The notes under the pieces are model-generated. The model saw nothing but the letters and a program-made list of their open reading frames with translations. It had not been told where the DNA came from and searched no databases. The translations under genes were made by a program, and so were the position numbers. This document shows, piece after piece, positions 26,109 to 35,164 of a stretch of 64,000 nt of DNA (the first letter of the stretch is position 1; the number at the start of each line of letters is the position of its first letter). The stretch is taken from contig NZ_CP041409.1 of the NCBI RefSeq assembly GCF_007065885.1, forward strand, positions 558,001-622,000, given 5' to 3'. Source of the stretch: Altererythrobacter sp. TH136 (lineage in GTDB: Bacteria; Pseudomonadota; Alphaproteobacteria; Sphingomonadales; Sphingomonadaceae).

Positions 26109-26795
26109 ATGGAGACCGTCGCCTACCGCGAGGGCGGCACCGCGCTCTCTGCCCTGGTGGTGCGCCCGGCGGTTCCGCCGCGCGCGGCGGTGGCGGTGTT
26201 TCCGACGATCTTCAATCCCACTCCGGGGGTGATGGCGAAAGCCCATGCCCTGGCGGACGCGGATTATCTGGCGGTCGTGTGCGATTTTTATGGCGAGGCG
26301 CCCGCCGACATGGCGGATGCCTTCGCTCGTGCCGAGCGGTTGCGCGCCGACACCGATGGATACCGGTCACGCCTTCGTGCCGGTTTGACGGTGCTGGCCG
26401 AACAGGCCGGGCCATTGCCCTTGCTGGCGATCGGCTTCTGTATGGGCGGCCAGGCCGTGCTCGAACTGGCCCGCGACGGAGCGGACCTGGCTGCGGTGGT
26501 GAGCTTTCACGGCCTGCTCGATACAGCGCGTCCGGCGGCGGTGCCCATCAAACCGCGCATCCTGGTGTGCCACGGCGATGCCGATACGCTGGTGCCCCGC
26601 GCGCAAGTGATGGCGTTCTGGGAGGAGATGGACGCCGTCGGCGCCAACTGGCACTTCCACAGCTATGCCGGCGTGGCGCACGGGTTCACCAACCCCGCCA
26701 TGCTGGATGGTGCCGCCAATCCGGCTTACGACGCCAGCGCCGACCGGCAAAGCTGGGCGGCGATGCTGTCGATATTTGACGAAGTGCTCGGCTAG
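26109..26795 (+). CDS. Dienelactone hydrolase family protein
   Basis: 228 residues from ATG 26109 (GTG 26103, overlapping the cysK stop, is an alternative). The fold is alpha/beta hydrolase with the Cys nucleophile in GFCMGG, Asp in CHGDADTLVP and His in AGVAHGFTN, the Cys-Asp-His triad of dienelactone hydrolases. It starts directly after cysK. No aromatic catabolic genes are nearby, so the true substrate is unlikely to be dienelactone. Its TAG stop overlaps the TAG stop of the convergent DUF1330 gene in the palindrome CTAG at 26792-26795. Confidence 0.88.
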   Translation: METVAYREGGTALSALVVRPAVPPRAAVAVFPTIFNPTPGVMAKAHALADADYLAVVCDFYGEAPADMADAFARAERLRADTDGYRSRLRAGLTVLAEQAGPLPLLAIGFCMGGQAVLELARDGADLAAVVSFHGLLDTARPAAVPIKPRILVCHGDADTLVPRAQVMAFWEEMDAVGANWHFHSYAGVAHGFTNPAMLDGAANPAYDASADRQSWAAMLSIFDEVLG

Positions 26796-27220
26796 AAGCC
26801 ATCCCCCGCCGGCTCCGGTGCGAACCGTATCAGCCGGCTGTCGGCCAGCGCCGCCGTGCGGTTGACCACCGCGCGCTGGTAGTCCGGGTCCTTGATCATC
26901 TCCAGGAATGCCGCGGCGCTGGGGTACTGCGCGATGAAGCCGTCATCCCAGCGCATGTCGTCAGGACCGGTGACCACCGTCTGGAACGCGCCGCGCCACA
27001 CCAGGGTGCCGCCCACCCGGCGGAAGATCGCGCCGCTGGTGGCGCCGTACTCCGCGTATGCGCGCCGCCCGCTCCAACCTTCGCCGGCATGCTCGTTGCC
27101 ATCGGGATATTCCGCCTGATCACGGTAGCGCAGCAGGTTGAGCATCTGGATCGCCTGGTCGCGCGGCAGGTTCTTGAACGCGTCGAAGTTGGCGCGCGAG
27201 GGATCGATGTAGACCGTCAT
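26792..27220 (-). CDS. DUF1330 family protein
   Basis: 142 residues from ATG 27220. The N-terminal LPRDQAIQMLNLLRYRDQAEYP and the central VWRGAFQTVVTGPDDMRWDDGFIAQYPSAAAFLEMI follow the ferredoxin-like DUF1330 pattern. No catalytic role is established for the family. It overlaps the zinc-ribbon gene upstream by four bases, and that gene overlaps the acyl-CoA synthetase, so all three are one translationally coupled unit. Confidence 0.82.
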   Translation of the reverse strand: MTVYIDPSRANFDAFKNLPRDQAIQMLNLLRYRDQAEYPDGNEHAGEGWSGRRAYAEYGATSGAIFRRVGGTLVWRGAFQTVVTGPDDMRWDDGFIAQYPSAAAFLEMIKDPDYQRAVVNRTAALADSRLIRFAPEPAGDGF

Positions 27221-27426
27221 GGGGCATAACTCTCCAGGTAGCCACATCCCGCGCAGCGCCAGGTCGCGATCTCACGCCTCTGCCGCTTATCGACTTTGAG
27301 GCCCCACCACCTGCGGGCGGGTTTGCCGGGATGCCAGTGACCCACCATCGCCATGTTCCCGTCACCGAGCTCGATCGAAAATCCCTCTTCCATCAAGCGG
27401 CCGCAACGGGCGCAGTTGAGGATCAA
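27217..27426 (-). CDS. Small zinc-ribbon protein
   Basis: 69 residues. Two cysteine pairs, CARC near the N-terminus and CAGC near the C-terminus, bracket a short beta-rich middle, as in DUF6487-type zinc ribbons. The start is TTG at 27426, overlapping the synthetase stop as TTGA; no ATG is available. It therefore depends on translational coupling from the synthetase gene. Function unknown. Confidence 0.72.
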   Translation of the reverse strand: MILNCARCGRLMEEGFSIELGDGNMAMVGHWHPGKPARRWWGLKVDKRQRREIATWRCAGCGYLESYAP

Positions 27427-29054
27427 GCCACGTCCTCGGCCACCAGCCGGTAGTCGCGGAACTGCTCGCGCAGATCTTTCTTGCTGATCTTGCCGGTGCC
27501 GGTGTGAGGGATCTCGTCAACGAACTCGATCGCATCGGGCAGCCACCACTTGGCGACCTTGTCCGACAAATGCGCCAGCACTTCCGCCGGGGTGACGCTC
27601 GCGCCCTGCTTGGCGACGCAGACCAGGATCGGGCGTTCATCCCACCGGGGATGCGCGATGCCGATCGCGGCCGCCTCGGCGATTGCCGGGTGCCCCACCG
27701 CGGCGTTCTCCAGTTCGACCGAACTGATCCACTCCCCGCCCGACTTGATTACGTCCTTGGTCCGGTCGGTCAGCTGCAGCGTGCCGTCAGGATGGATGAC
27801 CGCCACGTCGCCGGTGTCGAACCACCGCTCGGCGTTGGCCGCGTCCTCCTCCGCCTTGAAGTAGCGCTGGATGACCCACGGCCCGCGCACCTGCAGCGCG
27901 CCGGAGGTCTGCCCGTCGCGCGGCAGCTCCCGGGTGGCATCGTCGAGGTCGACGCAGCGCAGCTCCACCCCGAACGCGGGCCGCCCCTGCTTCTGGACCA
28001 ACGCGACCTGTTCGGCGAAGCTCATCTCGTCCCACGAGGACGGATACGCGCCGGTGGTGCCGATCGGGCTGGTCTCGGTCATGCCCCAGGCATGAGCCAC
28101 CCGCACGCCGTTGTTCATCAGCCGCTCGATCATGAACTTGGGCGCAGCCGAACCGCCGATGATCGCGGTTTCCAGCTTGCCGATGTCGCGCACATCCTTG
28201 CCGATCGAATCGAGGTGCTGGAACATGCCCAGCCACACCGTCGGCACGCCGGCCGAGTGGGTCACGCGCTCCCGGTCGAACAGCTCGCACAGCACGGCGG
28301 GATCGTTGACCGCCGAATAGACGAACTTGATCCCCGGAATCGCCCCGGCCCAGGGCAGGCCCCAGCTGGCCGCATGGAACATCGGCACGATCGGCAGCAT
28401 GACCGCCCGCGAATCCAGATCAAACAGGTTGGGCTGAACGCCCGCCATGGCGTGCAGCATGGTCGAGCGATGCTCGTACAGCACGCCTTTGGGGTGTCCC
28501 GTGGTGCCGCTGGTGTAGCACAGCATGCACGGATCGCGCTCGGCGACCTCGGCCCACGCGGTGTCACCGTCGTGCGCTCCAATCCAATCCTCGAAGCCGA
28601 GCACATCCGACCCGGTCGGGGGATCGAAGCAGACGTATGTGGTGACGGTCGGCCAGCGATCCCGCATCCGGTCGACGATCGGCTGGAACACCGCGTCGTA
28701 CAGCAGCACCCGGTCCTCGGCATGGTTGACGATGTATTCGAGCTGGTCGTCAAACAACCGAGGGTTGATGGTGTGCAGCACGCCGCCCACGCCCACCGCG
28801 CCGTACCAGGTCACCAAGTGGCGCGCGTGGTTCATCGCCAGGGTGGCGACGCGATCACCCTTGCCCACGCCGGCAGCGCGCAGAGCCTGCGTCATCTTCA
28901 GCGCATCGCGCCGGACGTTCGCCCACGTCGTGCGCGTTTCGCTGCCATCGGCCCAATGAGTGACGTGCTCGCGCTCTCCGTATTCACGCGCGGCATGATC
29001 GATCAGGTGAGTGACCACGAGGTCCCAGTCCTGCATCGCTCCCAGCATTGGCAT
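27423..29054 (-). CDS. Medium/long-chain acyl-CoA synthetase (AlkK/FadD type)
   Basis: 543 residues. The AMP-binding P-loop is YTSGTTGHPKGV, followed by HAWGMTETSP and the hinge segment WFDTGDVAVIHPDGTLQLTDRTKDVIKSGGEWIS. The terminal Lys region TGKISKKDLRE is intact, so it should make acyl-adenylate and then acyl-CoA. Closest in style to AlkK-type medium-chain ligases. Second gene of a likely beta-oxidation feed is absent; the gene heads a three-gene overlapping unit with a zinc ribbon and DUF1330. An internal start at ATG 29048 would shorten it by two residues. Confidence 0.92.
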   Translation of the reverse strand: MPMLGAMQDWDLVVTHLIDHAAREYGEREHVTHWADGSETRTTWANVRRDALKMTQALRAAGVGKGDRVATLAMNHARHLVTWYGAVGVGGVLHTINPRLFDDQLEYIVNHAEDRVLLYDAVFQPIVDRMRDRWPTVTTYVCFDPPTGSDVLGFEDWIGAHDGDTAWAEVAERDPCMLCYTSGTTGHPKGVLYEHRSTMLHAMAGVQPNLFDLDSRAVMLPIVPMFHAASWGLPWAGAIPGIKFVYSAVNDPAVLCELFDRERVTHSAGVPTVWLGMFQHLDSIGKDVRDIGKLETAIIGGSAAPKFMIERLMNNGVRVAHAWGMTETSPIGTTGAYPSSWDEMSFAEQVALVQKQGRPAFGVELRCVDLDDATRELPRDGQTSGALQVRGPWVIQRYFKAEEDAANAERWFDTGDVAVIHPDGTLQLTDRTKDVIKSGGEWISSVELENAAVGHPAIAEAAAIGIAHPRWDERPILVCVAKQGASVTPAEVLAHLSDKVAKWWLPDAIEFVDEIPHTGTGKISKKDLREQFRDYRLVAEDVA

Positions 29055-29089
29055 TCTCTCCCTGTGGCGCCCTCTCGTGCAGGAGGGCC

Positions 29090-32000
29090 TCAGGCCACCA
29101 GACGCAAGCTCGGCGCGCGCTGGGTGCCAAGCTGCACATTGGCAAGTCCGTCGAGGCTTGCCAAGCGCTCGGCGAGATCGCCGTCGAGCTGGAAGTTGTG
29201 ACCCAGGATCATCTCCGGCTCGTGCTCGCCGCCGGTGCGCAGCTTGACCCGCACCTCGCCCCGGCCATCCGCGCCCGTTTCCAGCAGGTTGCGCAGTGTG
29301 GCAAACCCGTCGGGCGCGGTTACATCGAGGGTGAGCACCATCCGTGCACCCGCCTTCACGTCGCGCAACGGCCGTGCGCCGCGCACGGTGATCCGCGGCG
29401 GCTCGTCCGGGGTGGGGCTGTCGAGTTCAACGTTGAGGAGGATCGACGTGCCGTCTTCCGCCCACTTCACGAAGCTGGCGACCAGCGTTTCTTCGAAACA
29501 CGCGGCCGAAAACTGCCCGCTGCTGTCGGAGAAGTCCGCGCGCACGAAGTCCTTGCCCCGCTTGGTCCGCCCGCGATTCACCTTTTCCACCATCGCCGCC
29601 ATGACCGCGGTGGCGCGCCCCCCCGCGGGAGCGCCCCCACCCATCAGCGAGGCATAGCTGCGCGCGCCATTGGCGGACGCGATCGCGCGATACTGCTCCA
29701 CCGGATGGGCGGAGAAATAGAATCCAAAGTTGTCGCGCTCCTTGGCCATGCGCTCGGTGCGCGGCCAGTCCTCCGCCTCCTTCAGGCGCAGGGTGCTGTC
29801 CGCCTGCGCTTCGCCACCGAACAGGCCGCCCTGCCCGCTCTCGCGTTCGCGGTTGGCAGCCTCCGTCACCGCCAGCAGCAGATCGACGTTGGCGTAGAGC
29901 TTGCCGCGGTTCGGCTCCAGCGCATCGAGTGCGCCGGCCGCGATCAGCCCTTCGAGCTGGCGCGAATTCATCGATCCCTTGGGCAAGCGCTGGAACAAGT
30001 CCTCGACGCTCTCGAACGCTCCGCTCGCCTCGCGCTCCGCGACGAGCGCTTCCATCGCTTTTTCGCCCACGTTGCGGATGCCGGCGAGGGCGTAGCGCAC
30101 CGCGTAGCCATCCTCCGTCCGCTCGACGGTGAATTCAGCCTCGGAACGGTTCACATCGGGCGGTGCGATGACCGTTCCGCCGCGCCGCGCGTCATCCACG
30201 AATACCGCCAGCTTTTCCGACTGATGCATGTCGAAGCACATCGAGGCGGCGTAGAATTCTTCCGGGTAGTGGGCCTTCAGCCACGCGGTCTGGTACGACA
30301 GCAGCGCATAGGCGGCGGCGTGGCTCTTGTTGAAGCCGTAACCGGCAAACTTGTCGATCAAGTCGAACAGTTCGTTCGCCTTCGCTTGCTCGATGCCGGA
30401 GTGAGTCTTGCACCCTTCCACGAAACGCTGGCGCTGGGCGTCCATCTCGGCCTGCACCTTCTTGCCCATCGCGCGGCGCAGCAGGTCGGCGTCGCCCAGC
30501 GAATAGCCGGCGAGGATCTGCGCGGCCTGCATCACCTGTTCCTGGTACACGATGATGCCGTACGTTTCGGCGAGGATGGCCTCAAGCTTCGGGTGCGGAT
30601 ACTCAATCACCTCCAGCCCGTTCTTGCGCCGCCCGAACAGCGGAATGTTGTCCATCGGGCCGGGGCGATAGAGCGCGCCGATGGCGATGATGTCGCCGAA
30701 GTTGCTGGGCTTCACGGCAGACAGCGCACGGCGCATGCCTTCGGATTCGAGCTGGAAGACGCCGACGGTGTCGCCTTTCTGCAGCAGCGCGTAGACCGCC
30801 GGATCGTCCCACTCGAGCGCGCTCAGGTCGATGTCGATCCCGCGCCTGGCCAGCAGCTCGACTGCCTTTTGCAGCACCGACAGGGTCTTCAGACCCAGGA
30901 AGTCGAATTTGACCAGGCCCGCACTCTCGACATGCTTCATGTCGAACTGGGTGACCGGCATGTCCGAACGGGGATCGCGGTAGAGCGGCACCAGCTTGGC
31001 CAGCGGCCGGTCCCCGATGACCACGCCGGCGGCGTGCGTGGAGCTGTTGCGCGGGAAACCTTCGAGCTGCATCGCAAGGTCGAGCAGGCGCTTGACCTCG
31101 TCGTGGTTCTCGTACTCGCGCTTGAACTCGGCCACGCCGTTCAGCGCGCGCGGCAGGGTCCACGGGTCGGTCGGATGGTTGGGCACCATCTTGCACAACC
31201 GGTCCACGTGCCCGTAGCTCATCTGCAGGATGCGTCCGCAGTCGCGCAGCACGGCGCGCGCCTTGAGCTTGCCGAAGGTGATGATCTGCGCGACGTGATC
31301 GTGCCCGTATTTGGCCTGCACATAGCGGATCACCTCGCCGCGCCGCGTTTCGCAGAAGTCGATGTCGAAGTCCGGCATGGACACGCGTTCCGGGTTTAGG
31401 AAGCGTTCGAACAGCAGGCCCAGGCGAATGGGATCGAGGTCGGTGATGGTCAGCGACCATGCCACCAGCGAACCCGCGCCCGAACCACGGCCCGGGCCCA
31501 CCGGGATGCCCTGCTCCTTGGCCCACTTGATGAAGTCGGCGACGATCAGGAAGTAGCCGGGAAAGCCCATCTGGTTGATGACGTCGATCTCGAACTCAAG
31601 CCGGTCGCGATAGACCCTGAGCTCGTCGTCCGAGAGCGCGTCATATTTTTCCAGGCGCGCCGCAAGGCCGCGGCGGGAGTCCTCAGCCAGCAGGCGCTTC
31701 TCGCCCTCGATATCGCCGGCCAGGCTGGGCAGGATCGGGTCGCGCCTGGGCGGCGCGTAAGCGCAGCGGCGAGCGATCACGAGTGTGTTTGCCAACGCCT
31801 CGGGCAAGTCGGGAAACAGCTCCTGCATCATCGGCGCCGACTTGATGAACGCTTCCGGGTTCGACCTCGGACGCTCGGCGGCATCGATATGCGTGCTCGC
31901 CGCGATGCACAGCATGGCGTCGTGCGCGGCGTAGAAATGGGGGTCGCCGAACTGGGCCGGGTTCGTCGCGACCAGCGGCAGATCGCGCGCATAGGCAAGA

Positions 32001-32560
32001 TCGATCAGCGCATCCTCGGCCGCCTCGCACAGCGGATGACTGCGGCGGGCGATCTCGATGTACAGCCGGTCGGGAAACAGGGCCTGGAGGCGGCCGCAGA
32101 GCATTTCAGCTTCATCAGCCTTACCGTCCGCCAGCAGCCGGGTCAGCGCGCCCTCGCCCGCGCCGGAAAGCGCGATCAGCCCGTCAGTCCGCCCTTCAAG
32201 ATCGCTGAAATGGACATGCGCTTCGAGTTCGACCGGCCGGGCCAGATGCGCCTTGCTGACCAGGTGGCAAAGGTTTTCGTACCCCGCCTCGTCCTGCGCA
32301 AACAACGGCAGGTGGTCGATCGTCTCCCCGCTCGCGTCGCGCGCAACGCCCAGCAGCGCGCCGACGATCGGCTGGATGCCTTTTTCAAAGCAGGCGGCAG
32401 CGAACGGGATCGCGCCGTAGAGACCGTTGCGATCGCAAATCGCGGTCGCCGGGAAGCCACGCTCCTTCGCGAGACGCGCAATGGTCTTGGGATCAATCGC
32501 CCCCTCGAGCATCGAATAGCTCGACATGACGCGCAACGGGACGAAGGGGGCGAAGGCCAT
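29090..32560 (-). CDS. dnaE: DNA polymerase III alpha subunit
   Basis: 1156 residues, the normal size of DnaE1. The replicative polymerase core is marked by the catalytic-site segment MPDFDIDFCE, GPGRGSGAGSLVAW and NKSHAAAYALLSYQTAWLK. The C-terminus has an OB-fold region (GRATAVMAAMVEKVNRGRT) and a tau/clamp-binding tail. At the N-terminal PHP domain the segment reads VPLRVMSSYSMLEGAI, so the histidines of the HLRVHS metal motif are replaced and this PHP site is probably inactive. Proofreading would rely on DnaQ. It is separated from the glutathione peroxidase gene by 70 bases. Confidence 0.97.
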   Translation of the reverse strand: MAFAPFVPLRVMSSYSMLEGAIDPKTIARLAKERGFPATAICDRNGLYGAIPFAAACFEKGIQPIVGALLGVARDASGETIDHLPLFAQDEAGYENLCHLVSKAHLARPVELEAHVHFSDLEGRTDGLIALSGAGEGALTRLLADGKADEAEMLCGRLQALFPDRLYIEIARRSHPLCEAAEDALIDLAYARDLPLVATNPAQFGDPHFYAAHDAMLCIAASTHIDAAERPRSNPEAFIKSAPMMQELFPDLPEALANTLVIARRCAYAPPRRDPILPSLAGDIEGEKRLLAEDSRRGLAARLEKYDALSDDELRVYRDRLEFEIDVINQMGFPGYFLIVADFIKWAKEQGIPVGPGRGSGAGSLVAWSLTITDLDPIRLGLLFERFLNPERVSMPDFDIDFCETRRGEVIRYVQAKYGHDHVAQIITFGKLKARAVLRDCGRILQMSYGHVDRLCKMVPNHPTDPWTLPRALNGVAEFKREYENHDEVKRLLDLAMQLEGFPRNSSTHAAGVVIGDRPLAKLVPLYRDPRSDMPVTQFDMKHVESAGLVKFDFLGLKTLSVLQKAVELLARRGIDIDLSALEWDDPAVYALLQKGDTVGVFQLESEGMRRALSAVKPSNFGDIIAIGALYRPGPMDNIPLFGRRKNGLEVIEYPHPKLEAILAETYGIIVYQEQVMQAAQILAGYSLGDADLLRRAMGKKVQAEMDAQRQRFVEGCKTHSGIEQAKANELFDLIDKFAGYGFNKSHAAAYALLSYQTAWLKAHYPEEFYAASMCFDMHQSEKLAVFVDDARRGGTVIAPPDVNRSEAEFTVERTEDGYAVRYALAGIRNVGEKAMEALVAEREASGAFESVEDLFQRLPKGSMNSRQLEGLIAAGALDALEPNRGKLYANVDLLLAVTEAANRERESGQGGLFGGEAQADSTLRLKEAEDWPRTERMAKERDNFGFYFSAHPVEQYRAIASANGARSYASLMGGGAPAGGRATAVMAAMVEKVNRGRTKRGKDFVRADFSDSSGQFSAACFEETLVASFVKWAEDGTSILLNVELDSPTPDEPPRITVRGARPLRDVKAGARMVLTLDVTAPDGFATLRNLLETGADGRGEVRVKLRTGGEHEPEMILGHNFQLDGDLAERLASLDGLANVQLGTQRAPSLRLVA

Positions 32561-32631
32561 CAGGACAGATTAGGGATTAGCGCCAGAATCGGAAGGACCG
32601 CGGAACTGCATTTCTCCACAGCTGACGGAGG

Positions 32632-33111
32632 CTAGAGCAGCTTCTCGATGTCTTGTTCAATGCTCGCCGGCGTGTCAGTCGGGGCGTACCGCCGCACGAC
32701 TTTGCCGTCCCGGTCGATCAGGAACTTGGTGAAGTTCCACTTGACCGACTTGGAGCCCATCAGCCCCGGCGCCTCGCGCTTCATCCAGTCGTACAACGGA
32801 CTGGCGGCGGCGCCGTTGACGTCCACCTTCTTCAGCACCGGAAAGGTGACGTCATAGGTCAGCTTGCAGAAGCTGGCGATTTCCTCCGCATTGCCGGGCT
32901 CCTGCGCGCCGAACTGATTGCAGGGGAAGCCCAGCACCTCTAACCCACGCTCGGCATATTTGCGCTGCAGCGCTTCCAGCCCTTCGTACTGCGGGGTGAA
33001 GCCGCACCGCGAAGCGACATTGACCACCAGCAGGACCTTGCCGAGCTTCTCGGACAGGTCGAGCGGTGCGCCATCGGGCGTTTCGACGGTGAAATCGGCG
33101 ATCGTGGTCAT
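32632..33111 (-). CDS. Glutathione peroxidase family thiol peroxidase
   Basis: 159 residues. The peroxidatic residue is C36 in [14 protein letters not shown] (Cys, not selenocysteine), with Q66 in [12 protein letters not shown] and W in VKWNFTKFL completing the active site. C82 (SFCKLTY) sits where resolving cysteines occur, so it may use thioredoxin rather than glutathione. Cytoplasmic, no signal peptide. It overlaps the lolD stop by four bases (ATGA), making it the last gene of the lolCD-like unit. Confidence 0.92.
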   Translation of the reverse strand: MTTIADFTVETPDGAPLDLSEKLGKVLLVVNVASRCGFTPQYEGLEALQRKYAERGLEVLGFPCNQFGAQEPGNAEEIASFCKLTYDVTFPVLKKVDVNGAAASPLYDWMKREAPGLMGSKSVKWNFTKFLIDRDGKVVRRYAPTDTPASIEQDIEKLL

Positions 33112-33782
33112 TCGAGCACTCCCTCGTGCAAGCGTACCACGCGGTCCATCTTCGCCGCCAGCCGCTCATTATGCGTGGCGACCAGCGCGGCGCTGCCTTC
33201 TCCGCGAACGAGCTCGAGGAACTCCGCGAACACCTTGTCCGCGGTATGCTCGTCCAGGTTCCCGGTCGGCTCGTCCGCCAGCACCAGCTGCGGTCGGTTG
33301 GCGAGTGCACGGGCGACCGCTACTCGCTGCTGTTCGCCGCCGGAGAGCTGGCTCGGCCGGTGTGTCAGTCGGTGCTCCAGGCCCAGCGCGGTCAGGATCT
33401 CGCGCGCCCGGTGCTCAGCCGCGGCGCGCGACCGGCCGGACACCAGTTGCGGCATGATCACGTTTTCGGTCGCGTTGAAATCGGGCAGCAAGTGGTGGAA
33501 CTGGTATACGAAGCCAAGGTGATCGCGGCGCAGCTTGGTGCGGCCGTCGGTCGGCAGCGCGCTCGCATCGGCCCCGACGATCTCAATCTTGCCGCCGAAG
33601 CCGCCTTCCAGCAGCCCGACCGCCTGTAACATGGTCGACTTGCCCGACCCCGAAGGGCCCAGCAGCGCCACGATCTCCCCCGGAAGGATCGACAGGTTGA
33701 CCCCGCGCAGCACGTCGATACGCACGCCGCCCTGCTCGAACGAGCGGGTCAGGTTGGTCAGACGAACGACGGCATCACTCAT
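33108..33782 (-). CDS. lolD: Lipoprotein-releasing ABC transporter ATPase LolD
   Basis: 224 residues. Walker A is GPSGSGKST, the Q-loop is [18 protein letters not shown] (a LolD-typical stretch), the signature is [15 protein letters not shown] and Walker B is [12 protein letters not shown]. With the permease it extracts outer-membrane lipoproteins from the inner membrane and hands them to LolA. It overlaps the permease stop by eight bases and is followed by the peroxidase gene. The window encodes at least seven predicted lipoproteins that would be clients. Confidence 0.93.
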   Translation of the reverse strand: MSDAVVRLTNLTRSFEQGGVRIDVLRGVNLSILPGEIVALLGPSGSGKSTMLQAVGLLEGGFGGKIEIVGADASALPTDGRTKLRRDHLGFVYQFHHLLPDFNATENVIMPQLVSGRSRAAAEHRAREILTALGLEHRLTHRPSQLSGGEQQRVAVARALANRPQLVLADEPTGNLDEHTADKVFAEFLELVRGEGSAALVATHNERLAAKMDRVVRLHEGVLE

Positions 33783-35016
33783 AGCGCAGCACCTGAACAG
33801 GGTCGGTGCTCGACGCCTTCAGCGAGGGATAAAGCGTCGCCAGGAAGCTGAGGATCAGCGCCAGCGAGGCGATGCCGATGATCTCGACCGGATCAGCCCG
33901 TGCGGGCAGCGTCGAGAGGAACCGAACCGAGGGATCCCACAGGTTCTGGCCCGTCAACCGCTGGATCGCCTCGACGATATTCTGCCGGAAATAGAGGATG
34001 ATGAAGCCGAGCACCAAGCCGGCCATGGTGCCGACCGCCCCGATGGTGAAGCCGGTGGTCACGAAGATCTTCAGCAGGCTGCGACGGGTCGCGCCCATGG
34101 TCCGCATGATCGCGATATCGCGGGTCTTGGCGCGCACCAGCATGACCAGGCTAGACAGGATGTTGAACGCCGCCACCAGCACGATCATCGACAGGGCGAA
34201 GAACATCGCCACCCGCTCCACCTCCAGCGCTTCGAACAGCGAAGAGTTGATCTGCCGCCAGTCGGACACAACCGCCCGGCCCGACAGTTTGCGCGCCAGC
34301 GGCGCTAGGTACTCGCCGACCTTGTCCGCGTCCTGGGTCTTCACCTCGATCATGCCGATCGTGTCGCCGGTCAGCATCAGCGTCTGGGCATCGGCGATCG
34401 GCATGACGACGAACTTCTCGTCGTAATCGTACACCCCGATCTCGAATATCGCGGCGACCCGGTAGCCCACCTGGCGGGGCACCGTGCCGAAGGGCGTCGA
34501 CCGGCCCGCAGGGTTGATGACGGTGATCGTGTCCCCGACCTGCGCGCCGATGTTTTCGGCCAACCGGGCGCCGATCGCGACGTTGCTTGCATCGGGCCGC
34601 AGCGCGCCGAGATCCCCCTGGATCACATTGGGCTGCATGCGCTGGATGTCCTGCGCGGTATTGCCGCGCACCAGCACGCCTTCGACCCGGCCGTTGAAGG
34701 TCACCAGCAGGGGCTGTTCGATCAACGGGCTCGCACTGACGACACCGGGCGTCTTTCGCACGTCCTGCAGCACGTCCTGCCAGTTATCCAGCCGACCGCC
34801 GTATGCCTGGATGATGGCATGCCCGTTGAGGCCCACGATCTTGTCCAGCAGTTCGGCCCGGAAGCCGTTCATCACGCTCATCACGACGACGAGCAGGGCG
34901 ACCGACAACATGACCACGCCAACGCTGATTCCGGCGACGAGCGCGATGAAGCCCTCGCCCTTGCCGGGCAGCATGTAGCGCTTGGCCACGGTCCATTCGA
35001 AAGGGGAGAGGATCAA
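33775..35016 (-). CDS. lolC: Lipoprotein-releasing ABC transporter permease (LolC/LolE/LolF type)
   Basis: About 413 residues from a TTG at 35016, giving the standard N-terminus [23 protein letters not shown]; longer frames from upstream ATGs run through the divergent purF promoter region and lack family sequence. Four membrane helices and a large periplasmic domain (about 45-265) are expected. Signature segments are [23 protein letters not shown] and [14 protein letters not shown]. Only one permease gene is present, as in LolFD systems where a single permease forms a homodimer; LolF is therefore a likely identity. lolD overlaps it. Confidence 0.9.
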   Translation of the reverse strand: MILSPFEWTVAKRYMLPGKGEGFIALVAGISVGVVMLSVALLVVVMSVMNGFRAELLDKIVGLNGHAIIQAYGGRLDNWQDVLQDVRKTPGVVSASPLIEQPLLVTFNGRVEGVLVRGNTAQDIQRMQPNVIQGDLGALRPDASNVAIGARLAENIGAQVGDTITVINPAGRSTPFGTVPRQVGYRVAAIFEIGVYDYDEKFVVMPIADAQTLMLTGDTIGMIEVKTQDADKVGEYLAPLARKLSGRAVVSDWRQINSSLFEALEVERVAMFFALSMIVLVAAFNILSSLVMLVRAKTRDIAIMRTMGATRRSLLKIFVTTGFTIGAVGTMAGLVLGFIILYFRQNIVEAIQRLTGQNLWDPSVRFLSTLPARADPVEIIGIASLALILSFLATLYPSLKASSTDPVQVLRYE

Positions 35017-35164
35017 GCGGTTCGTTTCGTTAAGCGGGGGTTTCGCGGCGGCGGTGTAGGGGCCGAGTGGCCGGCGCGCAACGGGTGATGGTGAGCAGCC
35101 TGCCCTTGTCATCATGCCGCACAATCGCCATTAGCCCCACGAGCAGCGAGGCAACGCCCAGCCG

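Noticed and set aside
29048-31399. A 783-codon open frame on the + strand opposite dnaE
   Set aside because: Antisense to conserved dnaE sequence, with shadow-type composition and no recognisable motif.
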